In this document: positions 1 to 11,007 of the stretch, piece after piece
Layout of the letters: each line of letters begins with the position of its first letter
Numbering within the stretch: position 1 is the first letter of the stretch
Assembly: GCA_963966185.1 (NCBI GenBank)
Contig: CAWZYM010000087.1
Coordinates: forward strand, 1,262,001-1,326,000
Direction of reading: 5' to 3'
DNA from: Rhabditoides inermis
Lineage: Eukaryota > Nematoda > Chromadorea > Rhabditida > Rhabditidae
Length of the DNA: 64,000 nt
Translations under genes and position numbers: made by a program
The notes under the pieces: model-generated
The model's input: the letters and a program-made list of their open reading frames with translations, nothing else
Told to the model about the DNA's origin: nothing
The model's database searches: none

Positions 1-204
1 AGATGAGGATTTGGTGATGCGATAAAGTGATTATAGCCTGCGCCAGAGCGATAGTTTTCGATCTACCTCGCTTGCAGTTCGAAATACGGTGCCATAACCG
101 TCTGCCTCTCTTGTTTTGCGCGCTATTGCCGAGAGCTGACTCTCCGTCTTCCTCTGATCTACCCCACCGCGCGCAACTTATTGCGAGCACAGAACTATAG
201 GTAC
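1..204. other. Intron at the window edge (acyl-CoA dehydrogenase)
   Basis: This stretch follows the splice donor of the last visible acyl-CoA dehydrogenase exon on the minus strand. No in-frame continuation of the family C-terminus is visible, so it is read as intron. The remaining 3' exons should lie beyond base 1. Confidence 0.6.
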
Positions 205-1129
205 CTGGACAGCTCGGTAGAGAAGGGCGCGCACTGCCTCGAGATCTGCCTGCAGCTCGGCAAGCTTGTATTGGATCGACTGGAACAGAGTCTTTGGAGT
301 AGACGCTCCTAACACTCCTGCATTCTCTTCCTTTTCCTTTCTCTCTCCCTTCCTCTCCCTCTCCCTCTCTCCATTTCTCTCTTTTTCCCTTCCTTCATCT
401 CTCTCTGTCTGTCTCTCTCTCCCTCTCTCTCTCTTTCTGTCTCTCCCCCTCTCCTACCTGTTGTTCCAGCACCGTCTTCCCGAATAGCGGCCGCTCGCGC
501 GCGTACTCTATCGTCAGATCGATGCACCTCTGAAGCGGCTCCAGCACTGTAAAAGAGATTTATTTTTACACACAGGAAAAAGGAGTGACTTGGTCATTGA
601 AATACGATTTCGAGTGTATCATTTTGAGCAAGTCGCAAGTACTAATCGCGTGAAGAGTGAGGTGAGGAAAAGTGCTCCAATGATAAATCGAGGCAACAGT
701 AGTTACTGGTCGGTCTTTCAAAAGTTACACGGCCAGAGCTTCTAATGAGGGGACAAACTACGTGCACCAGTGGCACAAGACGAATACGCCAGTCTGCCAG
801 TCTGTAGAGAGTTTGCGGACATATGTGGAAAGGTGTTGTGGACAGAATGACATCGTCTCGACTTCAAGGTAAGAGGTGAACGAATCCTACAACACTCACG
901 CACTGCCGCGCACACCATCCTCTCGTCTTGGAACTGCATCATCTGGTAGACGAAGCCGCGGCCCTCCTCACCAATGATGTGCGAGCGGGGAACGCGCACC
1001 TGTGAACACCCCTCTCTCTCTCCCTCTCTCTCTCTCAGACGGAAAAGTCGAGTACGAAGTCTACGTACTGTGCATACTGTGCGATATGTTCCATCAAGCA
1101 GCGGAGTATTGATATTATATTGGTGATTG

Positions 1130-1167
<38 letters not shown>

Positions 1168-3061
1168 TCTCTCTCTCTCTCTCTCCCTCTCTCTCTTCAT
1201 TTTCTCTCTCCAGTAAATCAGCATACATTATCGAATACGATCTCGGCCGTGTCGGAGCTCTGCATGCCGAGCTTGCGGAACGCGGCGTGACGCGACACTC
1301 CTGCAACATCTCTCTCTCTCTCTCTCCCTCTTTATCTCTATAGGGAAAATTCTCCTGCCAATGACCCCTTCCTCTCTCCGTTACGCACACACAGATTGCA
1401 CCACGTGTGGAAGAGAGAAGCTATTCTTTTCTAATTCGTCCAGAATCTTCCATGTCTCTTTCTCTTTTTCTCAAGTCCACGATTTCCCCGAAAGCGTCCC
1501 TCACCCTTCTCGTCCAGCCGCACGCACACGAGACTCTTGTTCTTGTGGATCTCCTGTCCACTTCCGGTGTTCACCAGCACACATGCCCAGTCCGCTTGCG
1601 CGCCGTTCGTGATCCACATCTGCAAGGCACATCGTGGCGGGACCCAGATTGCATGCACTTTCATTCACATTCACATCTGAACGAATATCTAACTGGACAT
1701 GTGCGTGGAGGCAAGTCAACTGTCAACTGTACATACAGTCTTTTTTGTACTTTTCTCTCACAGGTTTTTTGTGTAGTTCGTAATAAATCGCAAATAGGAG
1801 ACAAAATGAATCATACACAAAGTGGTTCGCTAAATGAGTAAAAAAAAGTTGTGGCGGGGTGCTTACGCCAGACCTGGATTCGCGCGCGAGGCTACGCCAA
1901 AATGGAGACAAGCAAAAAAGGCGTAAAGTAAACCTGACCACACCCACCTTCTTTCCGTTGATGATCAGGTCGTCGCTGGTGGGACAGGCGCGCGCCGCCG
2001 TCGTGATGGCTGAAAGACAAAGGATCACGTTTCGAGAGCTGAGCACACAGCGCGCGCGAAAATTCGAAAAGAGTGGCGTACTGACGGAGCGGCGCGGAAC
2101 ACAAAAATAGCATGACTGTACCTGCCACATCACTGCCAGCATGCGGCTCGCTGACTGCGATGCACGCCACCATGTCGCCCTGCATCGACGGGCGCAGGAA
2201 CGAGCCCTTGAGGTACGCCGATCCGAACTCGGCCAGAGCGGGAGTCGCCATGTCGGACTGCAATCACCATCGGTACTACACTCACAATCGGTAATGTGCG
2301 AATAGCTAACTCCGGACAACCCGTTATACGCCTCGTCATTTTGAACGGGTGGCTCGGTAACCGTGTGGTAGACTACGCGCGCACCAAACTCATGAAGGAA
2401 AAGTACCGCGGACACACAGGCGGCGACCGAAATGACTAGCCGTTTCGTGCGCACACATTACCCACCTGCACGCAGAACGCCATAGGGATGGCCGCGGCGT
2501 GGCTCGCGCCCATCGCCTCCGCCACAGCCACCGAATAGGAGAAGTCCAGGCCCAGACCGCCGAACTCTGGAATGGAACTTTCTCTCTCTCTCTCCCTTAA
2601 TCTATCTACTGTATCCCTCGATCCTTATTTCCATAGTTGGACTCAGGACTCAGGATAGTGCATAGTGGAGTACAAAATGACTCATTTTCCTCACCCCTGG
2701 GCTTGTTCACTCCGAACAGTCCGAGTCGTCCCATGTCGCGGAACAGCTTCTTTGCCGGGAACGCTCCCCTCTCCTCCCACTCCAAACAACGCGGGTTGAC
2801 AGCCTTCTCCACGTACTGCAAGTGAACGTGTCAAGCTCCTCTCTACTGGTGCTGATCCCTATTCAACCATCTTCTGTAGTCTGATATGTCTGAAGTTGGC
2901 TGGGTAATGCGTTCCCTTACGTTGAGACAAAGTGAGAGTTCTCCCGTCACCTGTCTCACAGTGTCCCTGATCTGCTGGTGCTGCTCGGTGTACAGCACAT
3001 GTCTCCTCTCCATCTTCCGCCGGCTGCCCGCCACGGCGGCCGTCGCTCGCCGCGTCGCCAT
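205..3061 (-). CDS. Acyl-CoA dehydrogenase, 3' end outside the window
   Basis: FAD-dependent acyl-CoA dehydrogenase: alpha,beta-dehydrogenation of an acyl-CoA, normally in mitochondrial beta-oxidation or branched-chain amino-acid breakdown. Ten exons join in phase (3061-2951, 2815-2695, 2566-2466, 2257-2122, 2009-1948, 1619-1505, 1300-1227, 999-900, 546-458, 279-205). Family landmarks in order are EFGGLGLDFSYSVAVAEA, the signature AVSEPHAGSDVAA, NGKKMWITNGAQADW, FRKLGMQSSDTAEIVFDNV and the C-terminal helical start IEYARERPLFGKTVLEQQ followed by YKLAELQADLEAVRALLYRA. The catalytic Glu region and C-terminus are not in the window. The ATG at 3061 follows 'atagcag' closely; an upstream in-frame ATG at 3136 is the alternative start. 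The ACAD subtype cannot be named, and the N-terminal targeting peptide is weak. Confidence 0.88.
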
Positions 3062-4125
3062 ATCTGCTATAGTCGGTATCTGCGAGTGCGTTCTTGGCCA
3101 CGCGCCAACTCGCCGCAGCGCGCTGGCATTGAGCACGCGACGCGGCCGCGCACATCAAATTGATCAAATAGCGTATTTGGTGTTTTGAAGGAGCTGTTGA
3201 GATTTAAGAAGTGAAATTGACACCGCATCTCAAGAATAACACACAGGTTCAAGAAATGCTTGTGAACAGTGCAATTAGGGTTCTACAAAGGAGAAAAAAA
3301 CTCGATGCCGATCCTATGTCCTATGGCTTTCAATATGCCTTCGCTTGCGCCTCGCACAGCGTAAAAGTCATACACATTGCAGAAATAAGAAAGGAAAACA
3401 GGACGAGCTTATAGGAAGAGACAAAAGTTCGAGCAGCATTCATCAATAGTATCACGTCAACATCAAATCCATCGACACGATGTGACAGGTTGACAGCGTC
3501 TCCCGGCAATGGCAACATCATCCCAACACAATCGCCCCTATCTCTCTGTCTCCGGAATCATGAGAAACACGAATCAGCACGCATTGCGCGATCAAATCCG
3601 CTCTCCGACCAGACAGACGGCGAGAGACGCGCAGAGAGCGTGTCTACGCGGAGAGCACAGACGGTAAACAACGCGCGAGACACTTCTTTGCGGGTATCGC
3701 GCGCGGATTCGAATGTGCCTGCCATGCCGATTGATGTGAGAGGCGTTGGTGTTTCATCGTGGTCAGCAAGGCATGAGTGTAGCCCGTGTGTGAGAGGCGC
3801 GAAACCGGATGGACGGTCGCATGCCACCAATCTCTTTCTCTCTCTCTCGGATCGAAAAGCAGGGAGACATCATCATTGCGCAAGGCATTACGGCCATTTA
3901 TCATGTTCGCACCGTCAAGACACGGGGAGAAACCGGAAGCGAGTGTAGCGGGTGCACGTCAACAACGCATCAACAACGGAATGACAACTGTAAACAGTCA
4001 GGGATTGAGTGGATCACCTCGATGCTAAGTGGATGCAACAACTCAGCACGGGTGTGAATCAGAAGCGAATTAAAAGTGGGATAAAAGTGGGATGTAAGCT
4101 GATTGGGTAGATCCGATCGGGTAGA
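3062..4125. other. Intergenic spacer between ACAD and the NAA50-like gene
   Basis: About 1.06 kb between the 5' end of the acyl-CoA dehydrogenase and the 3' end of the NAA50-like gene, both on the minus strand. Short open frames occur on both strands, but none shows family motifs or matching splice sites. It should hold the dehydrogenase promoter; I see no clear TATA box. Confidence 0.5.
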
Positions 4126-4190
4126 TCACAGCTCATAGACGATGAGGTGAGCGGACGAGGGCTGGCAGCGCGGGTAGTAGTTGGCAAGCT

Positions 4191-4236
<46 letters not shown>

Positions 4237-4484
4237 ACACCACTCACCGTCTCCCTGATCGCAAATCCGCGCTTCTTGTAGAACGCCACGGCTACAGTGT
4301 TGCTGGTCTGCAAGCAGAGAATAAAAGAGAGAGAGAGAGAGAGAGAGACCTGTACGTGCAGAGCGATTCTAGTGCATCCGTGCTCCCTCGCCACGGAGAG
4401 AGCGTGGTTGAGGAGACTGAAACAAAGAGGTGACAGAGTGAGGGATAGGGAGGATGAGAGATTAGTAGAGAGAGGAGGGGAGAG

Positions 4485-4527
<43 letters not shown>

Positions 4528-5337
4528 GGATCACGCACCTCTTGGCGACGCCCTTCCCTCTATACATCACCGCCACGCCGAGCGTCATTATGTACAGTAC
4601 CTGCAAATATTTATATTTGGATTCTCTCTCTCTCTCTTTCTCTCTCTCTATCTATCTCCATCTCTATCTCTTTCTCTTCTACTCCTCTAGACAGCATCAT
4701 GCATTTAATAGTGCATAAAAGTGCGAAAAACACGCATACTGAACCGATTATGAGAAACGAGATTAGTGGTAATTAGTGTCAAGTTTCTGTAACGTAAAAT
4801 AGAAAAAAAATATTCAGCCATGGCCTCACCTTCTGTGTTCTTTGTATCTCCCGCTTGCATGTCATGGCTCCGATCAGCACACTCCCATCGTACGCCAGAC
4901 GGCACAATTCGCTGTGCAGTGGCAACTAAAAAAAAACTATAAAACAAGTTGTAAAACTATTTGATGTTTTATACCATACAAATCCATTCATACCATCGAT
5001 ACAAAAAATGCAAAAGATTCTCTTCGGCCGGGAATTGAACCCGGGTCTCGCATGTGACAGACGCGGATACTAACCACTATACTACCGAAGACATGCGCTG
5101 GGAAGCGATAGCAGCAGTGAAAAGCTCACCGTTTTATAGAACGCGTCTGGATAGGCGACCGGGTAGATGGCAGCGTCGAAGAGCTTCAAAGGACGACGCA
5201 CCTCTTCCGACAGATGAGTGAAGGAATACGACGAAGTCTACAATTAGCAGCTAAGCCACTTGTTTTCGTCGCTCCCCTCTTCATCTCTCTCTCTCTCCAA
5301 CCTCGTCTCTCCCGCTTCCTCCTTCGGCCGAATTCAT
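4126..5337 (-). CDS. NAA50: NAA50-like N-alpha-acetyltransferase (GNAT family)
   Basis: Catalytic N-terminal acetyltransferase of the NAA50/San type, acting on nascent or processed N-termini using acetyl-CoA. Seven exons (5337-5302, 5237-5130, 4925-4830, 4600-4539, 4416-4350, 4307-4248, 4188-4126) join in phase to give 163 aa, close to the roughly 169 aa of the human protein. Landmarks: AAIYPVAYPDAFYKT (substrate-side segment), YIMTLGVAVMYRGKGVAK with the acetyl-CoA loop R-G-K-G-V-A, HALSVAREHGCTRIALHVQ and VAFYKKRGFAI. The first exon is tentative because its donor is GTTGGA. The intron 4349-4308 is only 42 nt and almost entirely a (TC)n tract on the coding strand. The intron after exon 2 contains a tRNA-Asp gene. 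A divergent paralogue lies just upstream on the same strand. Confidence 0.85.
4198..4230. repeat. (TC)n microsatellite in an NAA50-like intron
   Basis: Perfect TC dinucleotide run between the last two exons of the NAA50-like gene. On the coding strand it reads (GA)n. Confidence 0.95.
5020..5091 (-). tRNA. tRNA-Asp (GTC), copy 1, inside an NAA50-like intron
   Basis: A 72-nt minus-strand gene with a 7-bp acceptor stem TCTTCGG/CCGAAGA and discriminator G. The A box is in the D arm (TAGTATAGTGGTTAGTA), the anticodon loop is CTGTCAC with GTC at 5056-5058, and the T arm CCGGG-TTCAATT-CCCGG is perfect. The anticodon stem has one G-U pair. T runs follow the 3' end (aaaa at 5012-5015 on the plus strand), as for Pol III termination. 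It is in the same orientation as its host gene and lies between exons 2 and 3. Confidence 0.95.
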
Positions 5338-5729
5338 GGCATTCGATGCACTGTATTCGCTGCAATGAAAACTCGACATAGCTCATGTTGAAAAAAGTTC
5401 AAGTGTTTATTCGGAATCGTTATAACTGACTTATAACTGACTGATTGGGAAAATGAAATCACAATCACAGTGATAGAGAATAGGAAACATAAAGTGGACC
5501 ACGATCTTATAAACTCTACATCGCTACCGAAGAAAGTCACCAACTACAATTCACAATCCACAATTCCCCTTCCTATCTGGCATCGTTTAGTTCGTTCTAT
5601 ACGTCTCTTTCGTCACTCCCTAAATTGTATTTGCCGAGCGAAGAGTTCACTTGTCCTTCGTAATTATATCACATGTAACGGTTTCCGCAGAAATACTATT
5701 TATACATAATACATAACAGGAAAGTAATG

Positions 5730-6431
5730 TTAAGAGTCGAACATGTTTCGTGTCAACAATTGCGTGCCATCCAGCTTTTCCTCGGTGAAGAAATCGTGGG
5801 ATTTGTAGAAAGAAAGTGACAGTTTGTCGCAGTCCTGCAAAAAGTTTAAACATTAACAAATACTTTGTATACATTTCGTAACACCCAAAAACATAAATAA
5901 TTACCCGAAACTGATAAAAATACAAAACGCAAAAGATTCTCTTCGGCCGGGAATTGAACCCGGGTCTCGCATGTGACAGACGCGGATACTAACCACTATA
6001 CTACCGAAGACATGACCCAATGCCAGCCAGCAGCAGATACGCGACTCACCCGCACATAGACGAGAACTTTTTCCAAGTGATGATCGTCGCACGTGTTAAA
6101 AACGTGCTCCAAAAGTGTGCGCGCCACATCGATCTGATCAGATGACGTCATCGCGCCCGCCACAGTAAGGGAGGATATGAGTAGCGCGGCACAGTCGTCA
6201 CTAACATCCACTCGACAAGAGATCATGCCAGCGAGGCAACTTCCGCTCCACGCGAGACGAGTGAGCTTACCACCCACAAGGACCTGCAGACACCTTCGAA
6301 CTAAGATTACACATCGTGCAACTCACATCATTGTTACACGGCACGCCGAAACTCGTCGATTCCTTGACGTCCAGAAGATTCAGAATATCCGGCTTATCCT
6401 CGGCGGAAAGTGAGCGGCATGTGAGCAACAT
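5730..6431 (-). CDS. Divergent NAA50-like GNAT paralogue
   Basis: Three exons (6431-6327, 6283-6050, 5834-5730) join in phase to give 147 aa. The layout parallels the neighbouring NAA50-like protein: an opening segment LSAEDKPDILNLLDVKE, a central strand GSCLAGMISCRVDV, then ARTLLEHVFNTCDDHHLEKV and LSLSFYKSHDFFTEEK, matching the NAA50 'LNHVL...YLHVQ...FYRKFGF' region. The acetyl-CoA loop expected as Q/R-x-x-G-x-G/A is replaced by SSDQIDVA, so cofactor binding may be altered or lost. It lies head-to-tail with the better-conserved copy, suggesting tandem duplication and divergence. The ATG directly follows 'gcacag', a trans-splice-like acceptor. A tRNA-Asp gene sits in its last intron. A decaying copy or a regulatory non-enzyme are alternatives. 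Confidence 0.7.
5939..6010 (-). tRNA. tRNA-Asp (GTC), copy 2, inside the GNAT paralogue
   Basis: Identical over all 72 nt to the copy at 5020-5091, on the same strand, with the same short 3' flank (GAATCTTTTGC) containing a T4 stretch. It lies in the intron between exons 2 and 3 of the divergent GNAT paralogue. That is one intron later than the position occupied in the other GNAT gene. Confidence 0.95.
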
Positions 6432-7505
6432 CTGTGCACGAATGAACGACTCGCTGTTACGCGGACACGACTAATAACGCCCACTTCGCGGAAAGAACCA
6501 CAAAAAGGAGCAAGGCGGAAGCGTATTGAGAAATCGCTCCGTTCAACAAGGCTAAATGCCGTCCGGGCATTGAGGACTGCAGAGCGAAAAAGGGGAGAAG
6601 GGGCGGAGCTTCCGGTATTGCCCCTTCTCAATGCAGAGAGACACACTTTCCGGACACAGACGTATACAACCGACACAACTATACTATACGGCGAAAATAG
6701 ACGTAACAGTAAAGAGGGCTTAATTACGCCCATTTCAGAATAACAGAAAGAACGTTATTGGACAGTCACGAATACGAAATGACAAGAGTGCATGCCTCTC
6801 ACTTTCTGTCTCTTGTTTACAGAAGATTTAATACGCCGACATCTAGCCAGCAAAAAAGTGACTCATATCCACTTATCGAGGTATACGTATACTCTGTAAC
6901 CCTCACAGGCTATGCACCTCTCGTCTCCATGACACGAAAGGTACACATGCACACACAAAAACAACTTACAAGGCCATACATCAATCAAGCCAAGTTGAAC
7001 ACCAAAGCAATATAAGAACGCGTCTCACCTGTCTCTAGGCAGTAGTATCCATATGAGAAGGGCACACGCAACACAGCCGTGTAACCTTATTTCTCAAAGC
7101 CATTCATCAAGCTTTCACAAACATGCCATATATGGAGATCCATTCATTCCCCTCGCACCCAAAATTAACACCATTAATAAATATAATTTATTACTAGCAT
7201 TTATCATAATGTACAGCAAGTTAGTGTGGGAAACACTTCAAACTACTCACCCATAGACGAAGAAAGGAAACAACGTAGGAATATCAAAACACAAAAGGAG
7301 ACGTTAATAAGAATGCGACAAAGACACAATAGTGATTCTCTACTCACAAACAGTATAGGGCACTACGAGAGAAGCGTCCTCTCTGGAAATTATAATTCAA
7401 TAGTATTTTTGGGGGGACAATGAACAACTCCTATATTTCATGAGAGGAAAATAAATTTTATGATATGAGATGGAAGATGGTGATGACTGATAAGGGACTC
7501 CTCTC
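6432..7505. other. Intergenic spacer between the GNAT paralogue and CLP1
   Basis: About 1.07 kb upstream of the GNAT paralogue and downstream of CLP1, all on the minus strand. Moderately AT-rich, with no open frame that has splice signals and family motifs. Nothing specific recognised. Confidence 0.5.
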
Positions 7506-10500
7506 CTATTGTCTCCTCTGGTTGTCGTCCGAGAACTGTATCTCCGTCTGAATGAGCACAGTGTCCGGCAGCGGATTCTGGGGAGACAGCACCTAAACAA
7601 ATCCACATAATACTTCAACTCATCAATCTGACAATGTTTACGAGAAAAAGAATGCCGAACTCCGAATCCAAAAATCGCACACGTCGTAACCTAACATCTC
7701 AAGATCTATTCCACGAAACGAACTAAATTTAATGCTGTGTCCAAAGACCGTTTTACAATTTACAGTGCGTTTACAGCGTGTAAAACGCACGAAAACGGTT
7801 TTACAGAGCGTTGAAAACGCACTGTAAATCGCGTGTAAATCGTCCGTTTTCCACGGTGTAAAACGGTTTTCGGTTTTACAGCGCTTCTACCGAGCGTTTA
7901 CACGCCGTTTTCACGGTTTACATTGCAAAACGGAAAACGCTGGAAAATCTACGGAAAACCCTGTGTAAAACGCTCGTAGATTTACGACGCCTGTGAAAAC
8001 CGCTGCCGTTTAACTCATTCCTCGGTCATTTTTACAGAGGTGCGGTGGGTCTCCCAGTTTCGGTAGGATATTTGCATCTCCACCGACATTTTCCATCAGA
8101 TAACGTGGTAATTTCTCTTTGAGTTGAGAGGTCTACTCTCTGCCGATTTTTCAAACGTAAGAGCAAGCGCATGCTAACGACGTCAAGTCATTCAAATATC
8201 CACGAACCCACCGCACCCTTGTAAAAATGACCGAAGAATGAGTAAAACGGCAGCGGTTTTCACAGGCGTCGTAAATCTACGGGCGTTTTACACAGGGTTT
8301 TCCGTAGATTTTCCAGCGTTTTCCGTTTTGCAATGTAAACCGTGAAAACGGCGTGTAAATGCTCGGTAGAAGGGCTGTAAAACCGAAAACCGTTTTACAC
8401 CGTGGAAAACGGACGATTTACACGCGATTTACAGTGCGTTTTCAACGCTCTGTAAAACCGTTTTCGTGCGTTTTACACGCTGTAAACGCACTGTAAATTG
8501 TAAAACGATCTTTGGACACAGCATAAAAGAACGCCCACCATGATATACCGCTGCTCCATGTTCACCTCCGTCACCGAAACAAAGCCAACGACGTTCTCCT
8601 GAAGTAATTATATTATTGATTGACTTTACGCCCACAAACCACAATTCATATTTCGTATTCACCTTGACGTACTGAAATAAAAAAAGTGAAGAATCAAAAC
8701 ACAAATCGAAGCACCAAAGCACAAAACACACCTTGGCGATGTTCTTATCAATGACGGGGCTGGAGGTGACTGCCAGGAGGCGGTTGATGAGCGACGCGCT
8801 CGGCTGCACCTTCACCACCTCAACAACAAATATGCGTCTCTATTCTACTCTACTCTGTCTGTCTGTCTCCTTCTTGCATTCTTCTCTCCGTTCATGTCCG
8901 TCTGTATCTCTAACTATATCTCCACCTTTTTGCAGTATATTGGGTATCTTCACTGCCTATCTGTCCGCCCATCCATCCATCAATTCATCCTCCCCCCGCA
9001 CCTTTGTATTGTGGTCCTCCTGCACTGTTCCGAATGGCAGACACGAGTCGGGCAGCTTCTCCGTCCCAATCTGCGCCAGCTTCAGAGTGTCGAACGGGAT
9101 CTGCAAAATAGTATAGGAGTATCATCTGTAAGGGTTTGCACTATTCAGTCCCGTCCCCGTTCACTATATTATCAGACAACAAGTAGACATGAAAAAGGTT
9201 TGAGTTTGAGATATGAACAATGAACACGACTTTGAGTCAAACTGCAAACGAGTATTGATTATTGAATTTGGAACATAAGTTGGATTTGGTTTGGATAGAA
9301 AAAAAATCCGGTACGAAATTAGCAGAAGTGTGATTGGCGAAAAAAAATGAAATTGAAAAAAGAACCGTTGTAGACAAATATAATACAATCAATAAATCAA
9401 TAACCCACTCACCTCGACGGCGTAGGGGTTCATGCTGATACTGCGCGTGCCGTAGAAGTACTGAAACGATATACATTAGAGAGATGAGTAGAGAGAGAGA
9501 GAGGGAAAGGGGGGGAGAAAGGGAGAGGGAGAGAGAGAGGGGAGAGAGAGGGAGAGAGAGAGAGAGAGAGATATGTCGGACCGACCCTGTGAATGGCGAG
9601 ACTCCTGGACGAGACGCGCACCTCCTTTGATCGGTTCTCCACACCACCCGACTTGGGCTGGTGAAGGATCTAAAAATAGGATAGGATACAAACAGAGACA
9701 TGGTAACATGTAGATCGATTATCTCAACAGTATTTCAGAAGAAGTGACAATAGCGCTAAAACAAGAGGCAGACGGCGCCGCATTTCGAGCATCACGCGAG
9801 GTATCAGGTATATCGAAAACTACTTAGTAGGCCATACCCCCACCTTGACAAAGGGCGGCAGGTCCCTTTGGAGGTCGTTGAAGAGTCGCTCGTGGTCCAG
9901 CACCACCACCACCTCCACCTCAAACGCCTCGGCCGCGTTCACCAGACACTGGTAGCTGCAAAAGAAACAAGACTATTCAATCAATCGTTCATTCGGAATC
10001 GTTATATCTCTATAATAACGACTATTCATTATTGCATATTGCATAGTTGTTAGCTTTAGTTAAGATATCAAATAATTTTAGATACACAATACATCCATGA
10101 CTGGTACCAGACACTGGTAGCGAAATGTTAAACAACAATGACAACTGGGCATTGTCATTAAATTATAGTATCTGATCAGCTAATCATTGAATTATAGGGA
10201 TATATAAATATATATCAACACACGTGCAGCTTATTACATTCTCAACCAGGATTGAAAAATGTGAGAGAGACGAAACGTAGAAGACAAAGTTTCGAAAACA
10301 CAGTAACACACACTCACACCTGATCTGATACGTAACAACGTAACCGATAAACTACTGGTACTAGTACCACAGTTTATCGGTTATATAAGCATGGGCACAG
10401 TACCCCTACCGTACTCACCCCTCTCCGTTCACCCATCCGCACGTGTTGATGACGACGCCACTCTTGTACGCCTCCTCGTTCGACAGACACTGCGACGTCA

Positions 10501-10976
10501 CCGTCTGCAATATGTACGTGAACGATACCTTACATATCTTTTCAATTAAATCAGATTTAAAAATTCAGCATGTAATAAATAATTCAAACAACTAAATTAT
10601 TCAATCAGCAAAGCATGGACATTCCATCTAACACAACAGTCGCTGTTGTTGTTCGGAACACCGGATCCGGATGAGGAGAGTTCTTGGAAACATGTGGATT
10701 TTTTCTATGTGATAATGCGTCCGCATGGGTGCAAATGGCAAATGGGCTCTGTAACAGTCTTCACTTTGTCCCTTCTCACGCGTTTGACCGGTAGTTGTTA
10801 GCATCTGTGTGTTTGTGACAATTTGATTGCTGATTCTGAAACCCATTAAAATTTCTGATCATACGAAAATAGAGTACAAAACGCACATCGGCCAGCTCCT
10901 TGACGAGCATGTCGTAGAGCGGCAGGTTGGCGGAGGGAGAGGCGTGGCCAAACTGAAATGAACATGGAACTAGACA

Positions 10977-11007
<31 letters not shown>

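Noticed and set aside
742..1390. 160-aa and 91-aa Arg/Glu-rich frames
   Set aside because: They are (GA)n microsatellite translations in acyl-CoA dehydrogenase introns.
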